This document shows positions 34,100 through 45,399 of a stretch of DNA of 64,000 nucleotides, piece after piece. The stretch's first letter is position 1; every line of letters starts with the position of its first letter. The stretch lies in contig JAPQWV010000001.1 of assembly GCA_027422505.1 (NCBI GenBank), positions 5,828,001 to 5,892,000 of the forward strand, read 5' to 3'. A program made the position numbers and the translations under genes. The notes under the pieces were generated by a model. The model had not been told where the DNA came from. It saw only the letters and a program-made list of their open reading frames with translations, and did not search any database. This stretch comes from Craterostigma plantagineum. Lineage: Eukaryota; Streptophyta; Magnoliopsida; Lamiales; Linderniaceae.

Positions 34100-34561
34100 T
34101 GTAGGAGAATCAGACCGAAATTACCCTATGTACCGCTAACGCTTTTCGTGTGATTGAACCGGATTTTCGGATTGCTTTTGTATGTGCGGATCTTGACGAG
34201 AAGTTAACGTGGTTCGATCTTGCGATGTAGGCTTTTTGATTGCTTTGAGAGAATTTACATAGCTATAATCTGCAATTTTTGTTACAGGTCAAAAGAAGAA
34301 GATGAACGATATGATTTTCCCGCCACTTGCTGCTCCTATTCACTGAGAAATCGCCTTCACGCTTTCCAACTAATTGCACGTGTGTGTTCTTTAACACCCC
34401 AGCTGAAAATCGTCGCTAGCTACCACGTTCTCATTAGTTGCTTTCCTGTCAGCGATTTCTTCATGAGCACATCGACGACTTCTAACTCTTCGGCTGCAAG
34501 CTGCTTTATCTGTTTCATTACCAGCAAAATTTCTCCACAGATTTGATCTTTGCTCCTCACA
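34100..34561 (-). repeat. 5' LTR of the deleted copia copy
   Basis: The minus-strand LTR runs from TGTGAGGAGC at 34561 to CTCCTACA at 34100. The primer-binding position just after it reads AGTGGTGCGG, with no good match to the initiator-Met primer site seen in the copia copy at 43411. Confidence 0.8.
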
Positions 34562-35071
34562 TATATGTAGACATAATAAAATAAAATGAATAATTCTACT
34601 GCAAAGACAAAACATGCAAAAACATAACAAGCAATAATGCATGTGGTTCCATCACATTAAAAAAAGAGGTACTATAATACATTTAGTTAAAAGACAAAAA
34701 TGTTGAACTGAATAAATACCAAAGCATTACCGCAGGCATTTCAACAAATTCTACTTAATTTGGACCCATTCTGCAAACCAACATTAATGTTCGGAACATG
34801 CGAACTAGAGGTGAAAAATGAGTCGAGCCGACTCGATTGGAACTCAGTTAAACTCGTAACAGTTGAGTTCAAGCACGCGATAGTCGTGTGTGCTCGATAG
34901 CTACGAACATAAATTGTCTTTAGGGACCAGAGATCTGTCTAAAACCGACAGTTCCAAACAGGGAACCCAATCTAGAACGCGGCTAAACACCTTACTAGTA
35001 AAGCATTTCTCCGTTACTATGACTTGAATATCATAGATTATGGAGAAACTTTTACTGTAAGACGACATCTA
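34562..35071. other. Intergenic DNA between the copia copy and the hAT elements
   Basis: No gene or clear repeat is seen in this AT-rich stretch. Confidence 0.5.
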
Positions 35072-35079
35072 GTTTCTAG

Positions 35080-35549
35080 TAGAGTTGTCAAACACGCGCC
35101 GGCGGGGCGAGGCGGCACGCAGCCCGCCAAAGCCCGCCTTTGGCGGGGCGGGCTGGTAAGCCCACCGTCCGACGGGCCTGAAAAATGAAGGCCCGCCCCG
35201 CCCAAGATACGGGTAAAGGGCATGGCGGGCCTGGACCGCCCAAAACTAAAAAAATAAAAGAAGAAGAAAAAATAAAAAATTAAATATTTAAGGTCGAAAT
35301 TAATTCTAATCATATCTAATCTCGTTAACAATAATTTATTTATATTATTAAACTTGATTAATTAAAAATCGAAGCTCAAAAATATTATAACTTATATACT
35401 ATTTATATCAATATTTTAATAAAAAATTATTTAATTTATACCTGATGGGCGTGCCCGCGGCCCGTGCAGGCTTGACTGCCTTGACCCGCTTCCTGGCGGG
35501 CCTGAGAAATGGCAGCCCGCCCGCCCGGCGGGCCCAATTGCGAGCTCTA
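35080..35549. mobile_element. 470-bp non-autonomous hAT element
   Basis: Ends are TAGAGTTGTCAA at the left and a similar inverted GAGCTCTA at the right. A perfect 8-bp target duplication GTTTCTAG flanks it at 35072-35079 and 35550-35557, the hAT hallmark. The ends contain GC-rich subterminal words (GGCGGGCC and complement) and the middle is AT-rich. It has no coding capacity. Confidence 0.88.
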
Positions 35550-35582
35550 GTTTCTAGCAGGCATCATCACTATTGAAGAAGC

Positions 35583-37596
35583 TAGGCCTGGGCTTTGGGC
35601 CGGATTGGGCCGGTTCCGGGCCGGTTCCGGCGGTTCCGGTTCCACCGGTTCCGGTTCAACCGGTTCCGCCGTGGTACCGGTTCCGGTTCCGGTTCCGGTC
35701 CCGGGACCATTTTCCCGGGACCGGCCCAAAACCATACCTAGAACCTACCCCCGGGCCTTTATTGGGCCGGTTCCGGGCCAAAAACCGGAACCGGCCCATT
35801 TAATTTTTTTTATTTTTTTTTTACTTTGAAAAAATTCTTTAGAAAATATCCAAAAATTTTATTCAAAAAAAAAAAAGATAAGAAAAGTACAAAAAAATAA
35901 AAAACAACTACCTAAAAATACAAATAAAAACATCAAAGAAATAAAAAAAATACCTAAACTAAAACTTAAAAAAAGGAAAAAAATATTCGAAATAAGAAAA
36001 TACAATTTATTCGACTTGACTATTAACTAAGACGATGTTTGAGGCCTCTTCGTCTTCGTCCGAACTAGAAGAACGGAACTCGTCGATGGCGTTCTCCCGT
36101 CGGTTCTTCGATTCGGCCAAATACCAATCCTTCAATAAGGTTAGCATTGCGAGGGAAACCGGGCTAAGGCTCGCACGTCGGTCGCCGATAATTCGTCCGG
36201 ATGTAGAGAAGGCGGACTCGGAGGCGACACTAGACGCTTGCACGGCTAAAACGTCTCGAGCGACGGCGGATAAGGTCGGATAGAGAGTAGCGTTCGACTT
36301 CCACCAGGCCAAAACGTCGAAGTCTTCAGGAGTCTGGAAGTTGTGGCTCAGGTACAGTTGGATCTCGTTCGTGTTCGACCCCGACGCACGTGTTTTGGTC
36401 TTCGTCTTTTGTGCCTTCAATCTTCGTAGTAGTCCCATTGCGCCGCCGCCTCCTTCCGACGAACCGGCTTCGCTCGCTGGTACGGCTTGCTCCACACTGT
36501 GTCCCTGCTCAGCTGCGTAAACAGAAAAAAGTTCTTGGAGAGAAGTGTGAATTGACGCCTTTTGGTCGTCCACTTTCTTTCCAAGAAATTGACCATAATA
36601 ATCGAAAAAAATATCGAAAGTATCAACACCGCAACTAGGGTCGAGTAAGGCTGACAAACCGTGGACTATTGGGATTGTTTCCCAATACTTCCTGAACTTC
36701 TGCTCCATGTTTTGGATGAAACCACCCAAGTATGGACTGTTGCGATACTCCACGAACTTGTAGCACATCGCGAAGAGGTTCGGGACGAATAATGGGGACG
36801 TCGGGTAGTGAACTCCGGAAAATTTCTCCGTAGCCTCGGCGAACACTTCAAGTATGGACACGACCAAACCTACAATATCCCAATCAAGTTGTCGTAATTC
36901 ATACCTGGAGGTGTTGCCGACTGCGACCTCGTTCCAAAAAGGCGTCAACAAGTCCTTGTAGCGCATGAAGGTGCTGAGGAGGTGGTACAACGAGTTCCAC
37001 CTAGTCGGGACTGGCAACGGAAACTTCTTGTACGTGAGGCCGGCGGCAAGGACGGTTTACTTCCACGACGTTCCGTAGCGGCGTTCCCGAAGTAACTTAC
37101 CTATTACCTTAAACTTTTCTACAATATCTCCCAAAACTTCGTCAAAAGCACATTGCACACACAAGTTAATAATATGGCAAGCACACCTAGCATGTAATAA
37201 TTTGCCGTCTAAGGGTAACTTAAGATGCCTACGAAGGATCCCTATCGCTACGTTGTTCGCGCTAGCATTATCTAAGGTGATAGACATAATTTTATCTTGA
37301 ATACAATATTTATTAATGACATTCAACACATAGTTCGATATCGTAGTGGCGTTATGTTGCGAATCTAGGGGATATAGGGAAAGAATACGTTTTTGCATAG
37401 TCCATGTTTCATCTATCCAATGGGCGGGAACCGGAACCGGTAATCCGCGGTTCCGCGGCCCAAAAACCGGCCCAGTTCGTTTTAACTGGGCCGGTTACCG
37501 GTTCCAGAACCGGGCCAACCGGTTCCGGTTCTGGGCCAGTTAAACGGGCCGGTTTTGGGCCGGTTCTGGGTTGGACCGGCCCAAAGCCCAGGTCTA
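35583..37596 (-). mobile_element. 2.0-kb hAT transposon with truncated transposase
   Basis: Terminal inverted repeats TAGGCCTGGGCTTTGGGCC at the left and GGCCCAAAGCCCAGGTCTA at the right are flanked by a perfect 8-bp duplication GAAGAAGC (35575-35582 and 37597-37604). Subterminal arrays of CCGGTTCCGGTT-type hexamers lie at both ends. A minus-strand transposase remnant occupies the interior. The insertion lies about 270 bp beyond the stop codon of the GRDP gene. Confidence 0.93.
36007..37398 (-). pseudogene. hAT transposase, N-terminally truncated
   Basis: The upstream frame (37398-37057) reads LDNASANNVAIGILRRHLKL and HARCACHIINLCVQCAFDEV. A frame change near 37050 leads to KFPLPVPTRWNSLYHLLSTF and a long frame with WDIVGLVVSILEVFAEATEK. 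The C-terminal hAT dimerisation domain is intact (DVLAWWKSNATLYPTLSAVA, SSVASESAFSTSGRIIGDRR). The BED zinc finger and the first catalytic region at the N terminus are missing, since the frame starts right beside the subterminal repeats. The element therefore depends on transposase made elsewhere. Confidence 0.92.
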
Positions 37597-37604
37597 GAAG
37601 AAGC

Positions 37605-37868
37605 TTTCAATCGTAGGTTTAAATATTTCATTGTTCCGATTATCAACACACTTTTGCACACAATTAAAGGCCACAACAAGCGCCGTAATAAAAACTTGCA
37701 TCAGACAACATCGTATAACGTTCATGTGAGAGTTCTTAGCACACACACACACACAAAATAGAAACAGCAAAGCTCATAGAACATTTATTTTATTGCAATT
37801 TGCACACCATATAACCAACCAACACAGTTTTTTAAAAAAAAATGAAAGAAAACATTAGAACCCTCGCA
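37605..37868 (-). other. Probable 3' UTR of the GRDP gene
   Basis: AT-rich sequence lies between the hAT target site and the GRDP stop codon, with a short CA run at 37739-37754. No separate gene is seen. Confidence 0.5.
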
Positions 37869-40800
37869 TCAAGAAACACTAACACCACCACCACTCGCCC
37901 GGCCTAATCCGCCACCGCCACCACCACCACAACCACCGCCGCCGCCACAACCTCCACCACAGCCGCCACATTTCGCAGCCACCCCATTCCCGCAACCTTC
38001 TCCACAACCACCGCCGCTGCCACAGCCGCCGCATTTTCCGGCCATTCCGTTCCCACAACCACCGCCTCCGCCACCACCGCACCCGCCGGAATCACCACAC
38101 CCACTGCCGCCGCAACCTCCGCCACAGCCGCCCGAGCCGCCCTTTGCACTCAGTCTCGGGATTTTGCTCCCTATGAACGGACTAATATAACTTCTCTTCT
38201 TCTTTGTGGACGAATCTCCGAGTATGAATGCCAGCAGTATTCCGGGCAATAAGAACCACTCTTCTTTAGCCTGCCAACCAATTCAAGAAATTACATCAAT
38301 AATGTGAAGAAATTTTTTAGGGACAATATAAAAAAATTTGCTCAGAAAGAAATCGAAACTACTTCAACAGTGCCCGAATTGAGGTCGAGTAGCGCAACGG
38401 CCTCTCCGTAAGGATACGCCGGGGAGAATTTCACGGCTGTAATAAGGCGAGATTCATTCTTGTCGCAGCGCCTTTGCTCATAGTCGAGCCTTCCCCCGCC
38501 GTAAAGTCTTACCTGCGAATCATATATAAACGTTTAGGTCGCGAAATTCATCGTCTTTTTTCGACGCACTTCTCTCCGATAAAAAATCGTAAGAACATAC
38601 ACTGTAAGGACCCGTAAGTTCCAAGAGATGGTCGTCATCTTTGTCATCGTTGAGCTTGCCATTTTCCGGCTTCTCAAAGGCCCACGGAGAAATCACCAGA
38701 GACCAATCCGAGCTGCCTAGAGACTCGGCAAATACCCGAGCTTCGCCCGAGCCGTCGATCCCCACCACGGTTTTCTTACATTCCATTTTATTCCTCGACT
38801 CCCTGTTCGTAAATGCAGACGTTCAGACATGTCTTGTCTTGCTTCAAAGACTTAGTGTGCGTTTTGGCATGTGAAATTGATGGACAAAAAAAAGAAAGGA
38901 GAAGTGTAATGATACAACACTAAGCGTACCATATGCATCGAATTCCGCATACCAAACGCACAATTATAACGAAGATGCGGAAAAACATTACCTCATCTGC
39001 AGGACGAGAAACGAATGCCCTGCACTGTCGACCACGCGGGTTCCGCTTTTCGCGAAGTTGGCCTTAGTCGAGAACGGGAAAAGGCAAGAATTTTTGTACG
39101 AGGGCATCTTCGGACGTATGACATTCATTACATACGGCGCTTGAATGGGCGTAGTAACGGACAAGGCCACCCTTAGGCCGACGTCGTTCTTCGGCCCGAG
39201 ATCGAGCCATTTCTCCATCGTAAGAAAATTCGAGCCCGAGCGAAGAACGTCTTCTATAGACACCGAAGCAACGCCCAGAGCTTCGGGGCGGCTCCACCGA
39301 CCCGAGGACGTCGAGAAGAGTTCGAACGCGAAATCTCCCGTCGGCTCGCACCGGAAACTAGCGACTCGCTTCTCGCCGCACTCCGAGGAAATCGCAAGGC
39401 TTCTTCGCGTTGCATTAAAGAAAACGTCGGGCCCCGCCTTGTCGAACGACACCACGAGATTTCCTCCGCGCCCCTCGGGAATATTCCTTACGGCGACAAA
39501 CTCCAACATGACCTCGACAACTTCGAATGTTTTTTCACGGTTTTCGTCGTTTGTAATAATAACGGTTCGTCCCGAGTAAGGCGTCGTGTTGACGGGAGAA
39601 GGCGCATCGCCACGGTACATAGCACCGGCCCTCCAATACCTACGACCGTACGTCTCCTCGAACGTTTTGGTCGTGTTTGAGAATCCCATGTCGAGTTTTT
39701 GACCCTTGGATCGGTCCGAATCGGTGTCGTCGTGTTCTAGAATCTTCCCGAGGATCCTCGGGAGGTCGGCGCAGTAAGACTTGGGATGAAGTTGGTGGGC
39801 GTGCCATATGAGGTCGATGTCGTAGGTCGGGACGGAGAAGCTCTTGGTCGACGGCTTCTCGTTATTCCTCTTGATGAGATGCAAGAACGCTTTGTACCTA
39901 ACGACGGCCCCTTCGAGGTAGTTTCTCTCCTTCATCCACGGACGGGAAACCTACCGATAAAAACAGACGAGATAGATTATTAGCAGCAAACATCAGTAGT
40001 TAAAGCTTGATGATTCTGCTGATGAATGTGTGAAAAGTGGTCATTCAACATTGTATTAGAGCACAGGCTAAAGGTACGAATCCTCACAACCATTCATTTT
40101 AGGAAAAAGCTTTTTTATGTTAGGTGGTTATTCAGCGAGATATCGCCAAGAAAGTGCAAGGCTATATAATAAAGAAATCGGTCTAGACATGATGGGACGT
40201 GCTGAAAATGTAATATATAAAATTAAAATATGATACACTCCCTACAAGTTTTAACGGTCATTGTAGCAAATTCAACATTTTCTGGTAAGAAGACTAATAA
40301 TTTACCTGATAAAAGAAAGGGCTTTGCCTCTTTACGGCGGAAATAAAGTCGTACTCAATCCAATTCTCGCCTCTCGGTCGATTTTCACATTGAATATCGA
40401 GCGGGGAATTCAGTTCGTAGGGTTCATTCGGGTAAATTTCTTTCCAGATTTCTTCTGTCTGCGGCCTCGCCGGGCTTTTTTCCTCAACTGAAGACACAGC
40501 GTTCTTAGTGTCGAGGATTGCGCCATATCTCTCCTCGCAGTCGCTCTTATACCTAACCTGCGGAAGACGAAGATCGCAAAAACACGAAAAATTTTCGGCT
40601 TATTACGATGACTAAGGAAACGAAACAATAAAAACATTACAAAGAGGGAAATAATTTTTATTACAGGATTGAGCCTATGACAATGCCAGACCCATTCACA
40701 ATCCAATGGAACGACCAACGGCCCATCGAAGAGCGGCGAATCGGTGTGTTTCGCCAGCAATGGAAGCCAACAAGCGTTATACCTAATCAGTTAGAAAAAA

Positions 40801-41154
40801 ATTACAGATCAATTTCCAAAAACATGGTCAATGGAAAAGAAGATTCATTTGTTTCCTTGTTATTATTACCTGTAAATGGCCCTATCCAAGCCTGGGCCTT
40901 CGTACAACCAACGATTCCTATCAACAACTGCAAGAAATTCGAGCTGCTTCTGAGCTGCGATCAAAAGGTCGACGCTTACTTCGATGCTTTGAGCTTCTTT
41001 CCATTCATATTCCTGCTTATTTTCCACCACCTGAAAGTATGATTGTATAAACATATGATATAGATTTGAAATATATATATAGATGATATCAAGATCATAA
41101 AGACATTGAAAGCACGAGGAGCTAAAATCTTACTTGATGAACGATCGCAACCAT
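37869..41154 (-). CDS. GRDP: Glycine-rich domain-containing protein (GRDP, DUF1399), eight exons
   Basis: Coding exons with GT-AG introns are 41154-41134, 41030-40870, 40782-40665, 40557-40306, 39950-38992, 38802-38601, 38512-38363 and 38270-37869. They total 2265 bases, 754 residues plus stop, with all phases consistent. The N-terminal half is the plant DUF1399 domain with its paired motifs WHCHRLNP (residues 93-100) and WHAHQLHP (233-240). The central region is less conserved. Residues from about 665 form a Gly/Cys-rich tail (repeated GGCGGG). Arabidopsis relatives (GRDP1, GRDP2; slightly longer as I recall them) are tied to osmotic stress, ABA responses and growth, and the biochemical role is unclear. 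The start exon (MVAIVHQ) is short, so the first residues are the least certain part. No frame break is seen. Confidence 0.92.
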
Positions 41155-41608
41155 TGTTATGCTGAGTAGGATACTCTCAGGTGAGTGTTACAAACGGATG
41201 ATGATGATTGATGAGTGAAGATATGTAAAAATGTATATCGTGTACTGACTTATATAGTATTATTATTACAGGGAGGAAGGAGTACTACGATCTTTCTGTT
41301 TTTCGAAAAAAGTACAAGTTGTGGAAACTGAAGAGACGAAATTGCCCTTGGCGTGATCTTCTGTTGTAAAGCGTATGGATGAGGTCAGTTTTGGCATTTT
41401 GTAAAACCGAAAGGGGTTTTCCGGTAAAATGACGTCAAGCAAGGAGTACTTGGTAACTGAAAGTATCATTACTTTCTCCTTTGGCTTTCGTTTTGCAGTA
41501 CAAGAAAATATAATACAAACAAAGGGATAATCAGGGTTACCACAATAGGCGTGAATCAGTGCCAAGAAACACGAGTTGCATAATTTTGATATTGTCAAGC
41601 TATCGTTG

Positions 41609-41649
<41 letters not shown>
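41155..41649. promoter_or_regulatory. Upstream region of the GRDP gene
   Basis: The 5' UTR and promoter of the minus-strand GRDP gene should lie here. It contains TATATAGTAT near 41251. An (AT)n microsatellite spans about 41611-41647. The exact promoter cannot be fixed from sequence alone. Confidence 0.4.
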
Positions 41650-41650
<1 letters not shown>

Positions 41651-41865
41651 ATGTTATGGTGCTCACCTTGCGTGAGCACCTTCGTGAGCACCAACCACAT
41701 CAACGCGCCAAATCAGCATATAATGGGATTTTTTATTGATCTATAACCTACACATGGGATTAGTGAACCCGTCGGGGGTTGATTTGGCATGTTGACGTGG
41801 CACAAAAAAATGCCACACAAGAGGTGCCCACGGATGGTGCTCACGCAAGGTGAGCACCATAACAT

Positions 41866-41866
<1 letters not shown>
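41650..41866. mobile_element. 217-bp MITE with near-perfect terminal inverted repeats
   Basis: The left end AATGTTATGGTGCTCACCTT and the right end AAGGTGAGCACCATAACATT are exact inverted repeats of 20 bp or more. The element is inserted in a TA-rich tract. It carries no coding frame and lies about 0.5 kb upstream of the GRDP start codon. Confidence 0.85.
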
Positions 41867-41895
<29 letters not shown>

Positions 41896-41897
<2 letters not shown>

Positions 41898-42064
41898 GCG
41901 TGAGCACCTTCGTGAGCATCAACCACATCAACGCTCCAATTAGCATATAATGGGATTTTTTATTGATCTATAACCTACATAAGGGATTAGTGAACCCGTC
42001 GGGGGTTGATTTGGCATGTTGATGTGGCACAAAAAAATGCCACACAACAGGTGCCTACGGATAA
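41896..42064. mobile_element. Second, end-truncated copy of the same MITE
   Basis: This block repeats the interior of the 41650-41866 element in the same orientation (GCGTGAGCACCTTCGTGAGC, CCCGTCGGGGGTTGATTTGG). It lacks both outermost terminal repeats. AT microsatellite separates the two copies and follows this one. Confidence 0.8.
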
Positions 42065-43405
42065 ATCTATATATATATATATTATATATATATATAATTT
42101 TGATAGTGTGTATTATAAGATTCATATGTGTCTATATGGTCTTACCCTCGAAATATCATGTAAAATATCGCCTCACCCTCGGTAAAATATTATAGCTTAG
42201 AGCATCTCCAACACACAATATAAAAATACAGTTAATTTTGCACAAAAATAAAGTATGTCTTTGCTCCAACCCATAAGCTCTAATTTTCTTCACAAATTTT
42301 TGCTCCAAACGGTTAAGTCTATGTTCTATACTTATTTTTACTCTAATCCATTAATTCCATTCTACATTAAAATCAAATTTCAAATTATTAATGTCATAAT
42401 TAATTTATTCTGCAGTGATAAAAAAAAGTTATATTATAATTACTAATATTTAATATGATTAAATTATAATTTAGGATAATTAAATTTTAAAATAGAAAAT
42501 ATCAACCAATAAAAGAAAATTAATAATATTTTTTACCTTTATTATTATAAGAATATCAAATATTTATAAAATAATTAAAATAGTTTTTTTAAAATATAAA
42601 TATAAATAAAATACAAATTACAACACTATTTTAGTGATGAAAATAGTGTGTACTCTAAATAGAGGATCACTGCTCGCAACATGATGTTATAAATAATGAA
42701 TCTCATTGGCGTAAGGACATATTCATTTTTGTGTTTTACACAAAAATAGCGTAAAATATGCTCACAAAAGCTACAATCAGCTACAATGGATTAATCGAGA
42801 TCGCCCAAATTCCGATGCATAGAACTGATCAATGTTTCAACGGTTAACTTCGCATTTTGTCATTTAGAATCTTTACCGCATGTTAGTGGTAGCCAATCTT
42901 AAACATCCGGCAAATCACTCACACAAATTTCCACACGTACCAAAGAAATTCGATGTTAAACCATAGCACGTCGGAGAAAATGTTCGTCATTTTATTTATG
43001 GATAATTTAGCGCTTTGCTTGCACGATTTAAGCAGATTGTTGTGATTCACAATCAGCTTAATCGTGCAGAAAGCGTCAAAGGCACCACTAACAACAAACA
43101 TTTCCACCGATATTGCAGGACGTAAATTTGAGGCACGACTGTGCATTTCAATCCGCGTTGCGTTGAAGCGTCGTGAAGACCTTGCGCTTGAAAAGTAGCA
43201 TCAAAGCAAATTTCGGGATTGAAAATGCAAATTCTACGCCACTAACTCGCGGTCAAGCTTTTGAATGATGATAATGAGAAGCTATCCGTAGGCGAAATTG
43301 AAATGTTCCTTATCGAAAGTAAAACTCAATATATTACGCTAAATATGGTAACTATCAAAAATTGAATAAAACCATATAAGATGGATCCGGGACATTTACG
43401 ATCAG
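42065..43405. other. Intergenic DNA with a possible MITE (about 42196-42760)
   Basis: Near 42199 the sequence GAGCATCTCCAACACACAAT resembles a common plant MITE end, and near 42755 an inverted partner (AAAATATGCTC) appears. The interior is AT-rich and non-coding. From 42761 to 43405 nothing recognisable is seen. Confidence 0.4.
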
Positions 43406-43410
43406 AATAG

Positions 43411-43822
43411 TGTTAGGGGAGTGGGTAACTTTACCCACTCTACCATTCCACCTCTATCTACTCTATTACTAATAATAATATTATCATATTTGTATTAGTT
43501 TGATGCCTTGCCTATAAATAGGCTACGAGGCATTGAACTAAAATCACACCAAAAGAGCCAAAGTAAGAGAGAGAAAGAAAGAGAAAGAGGAGAAAAAAAT
43601 AGAGGGTTTGTTCGGTATTTGCTCCAACTATAAAGAGAGATAGTGAGTGTTTTCTCCTTTATAGATTGAGAGGTTGTAACCCCTGTTTTTACCCCAGTAA
43701 TAAATTTCTACTTCGTCCGGGGTTTTTTACCCCAAGTTAAAAGGGGTTTTCCACGTAAATTCCCGTGTCCATTTTATCATCACAGTCATTTCCAATATTA
43801 TTATGCTGTCCATTTTGCAACA
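43411..43822 (+). repeat. 5' LTR
   Basis: It carries a TATA-like CTATAAATAGGC at about 43512 that likely drives the element. It differs from the 3' LTR at roughly a dozen sites by eye. Confidence 0.94.
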
Positions 43823-43825
43823 TGT

Positions 43826-43838
43826 GGTATCAGAGCCA
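43826..43838 (+). other. Copia primer-binding site
   Basis: TGGTATCAGAGCC follows the 5' LTR after three bases. It is the classic complement of the 3' end of initiator-Met tRNA used by plant copia elements to prime minus-strand synthesis. Confidence 0.95.
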
Positions 43839-44107
43839 ACCCTGATTGATATTCCGATTATGCTCTGTGGTTGCAGCTTTGTCTGATCTTCCACAACTGA
43901 AAGGATATTGAAAAGGTTTATCGTTACGGAAGAGTTTTTTGGCAAGTCGTGGCAATAGACTGTGTAAGTAAGTTCTGTCTAGGTGGCTAGTGCCAAGCGG
44001 GACACATAGTGATCCCACCAGATCTCATCTGGGAATTTACTTAGAAGGGTAATTTTGTCTAGAAAGCTGGTCGCTACCCTTTCTGCAAATTATCTGATCA
44101 GTACTAT

Positions 44108-45320
44108 TTGGCTGGACTGTCGAATTTCTCCGACGATAGCGACGTGGGAAAAATGGCAGCTAAAAATGATATTGAGAAATTCAACGGGAGAAACTCACTG
44201 TGGAAAATGAGGATAAAGGCAATTTTACTCAAAGAAAATTGTCTTGAGGCGATCACTGGCAGACCAACAACAATCACAAGTGACGTCAAATGGAAGAAGA
44301 CAGACGGGAGAGCCATCGCCAATATTCATTTGACATTAGCAGATGATATATTATCAAGCGTCGAAGAGAAAACCAGTGCGAAAGAAATTTGGGACCATCT
44401 TGAGAAGTTGTATCAAGTCAAGTCACTCCACAGCCGAATTTTCTTGAAGAGAAAATTATACCATCTACGAATGGAAGAATCTTCTTCAGCGACCGAGCAC
44501 ATCAACAAGTTGAACACTTTGTTCTCTCAACTAAGAGACTTGGACTACAAAATAGAGCCAAGTGAACGTGCTGATCTTCTACTACAAAGCTTGCCAGACT
44601 CCTACGATCAACTCGTCATCAACTTGAGCAACAACCAAGCTGCGGGAAAACTTATCTTCGATAGTATTGCAGCTGCGGTTCTCGAAGAAGAAAGTCGGCG
44701 CAATAACAAAGAAGATAAGTTGATAATGTCCCAACAGGCGGAAGCGTTGACGGTGACGAGGGCAAGATCAGGAGCTCGTGCTCCAAATGTGAGCCGAAAA
44801 CGGACAAGACCCGGAGAGTCTGGTCCAAGTGGGAGTCAAAAACGGCAAAGCCTTTTTATGAAATAAGAAGGTTATAAAGTGTTACCACTGTGGCAAGAAA
44901 GGTCATATGAAGAAAGATTGTTGGGCTCTAAACAAAAATCCCAATGCCCAAGGAAACGTCGCCAACACTATCGACGATGGAATTGCCTTGGTGTGTGAAG
45001 CTGCAACCACTATCGCTGAAAAGGGAAGATTCAACGACGTGTGGCTCATCGACTCAGCAGCTACTTTCCACATGACCTCTCGAAAGGAATGGTTTCATCA
45101 ATACGAGTCAACCTTTGGAGGATATGCCTACACCTGCAATGATCAGGCGCTGAAAATTGTTGGGGTGGGTACGGTCAAATAAAGATGTACGACGGCACTG
45201 TGCTTACTATCCATGCTGTGCGACATGTGGAGTGCTTGAAGAAAAATCTGTTGTCCATGGGGCAATTGGATGATCTTGGTTTCAAAATTGAATTGGAAAA
45301 CAAGATCATGAAGGTATCCA
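44108..45320 (+). pseudogene. Copia Gag and protease, broken
   Basis: 44108-44866 encodes a Gag core (IEKFNGRNSLWKMRIKAILL, LEKLYQVKSLHSRIFLKRKL). After a stop or shift at 44864 the zinc knuckle CYHCGKKGHMKKDC follows, then the protease start WLIDSAATFHMTSRKEWFHQ. There the active site reads D-S-A instead of D-S-G. A stop at 45179-45181 and a further shift near 45322 break the frame before the integrase. Confidence 0.92.
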
Positions 45321-45399
45321 AATGAGCACTAGTGGTGATGAAGGGAGAAAAGATAGCTGCAAATCTATAAACGCTGAAGGGAGAGACTCTGCAAGCAGG

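Larger units (their letters stand above)
29643..34561 (-). mobile_element. Internally deleted Ty1/copia retrotransposon with nested CACTA element
   Basis: Two direct LTR copies (29643-30143 and 34100-34561) flank minus-strand remnants: gag (about 33970-33480), protease (33480-33172), then after the CACTA insertion integrase (31207-30560). The reverse transcriptase and RNase H that should follow are missing, leaving only about 0.4 kb before the 3' LTR. A purine tract (GAGGTGGAGAAA on the minus strand) abuts the 3' LTR start TGTGAGGAGC. Both outer flanks are TATAT-type sequence, so a 5-bp duplication is possible but not provable in an AT run. Confidence 0.82.

Noticed and set aside
37879..38149. 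Trp/Arg-rich and Ala/Val-rich frames opposite the GRDP tail
   Set aside because: They are shadow frames of the Gly-rich repeat, which fits the spliced GRDP reading frame.
44104..44322. Minus-strand frame opposite copia gag
   Set aside because: It is a shadow frame of the plus-strand Gag coding sequence.
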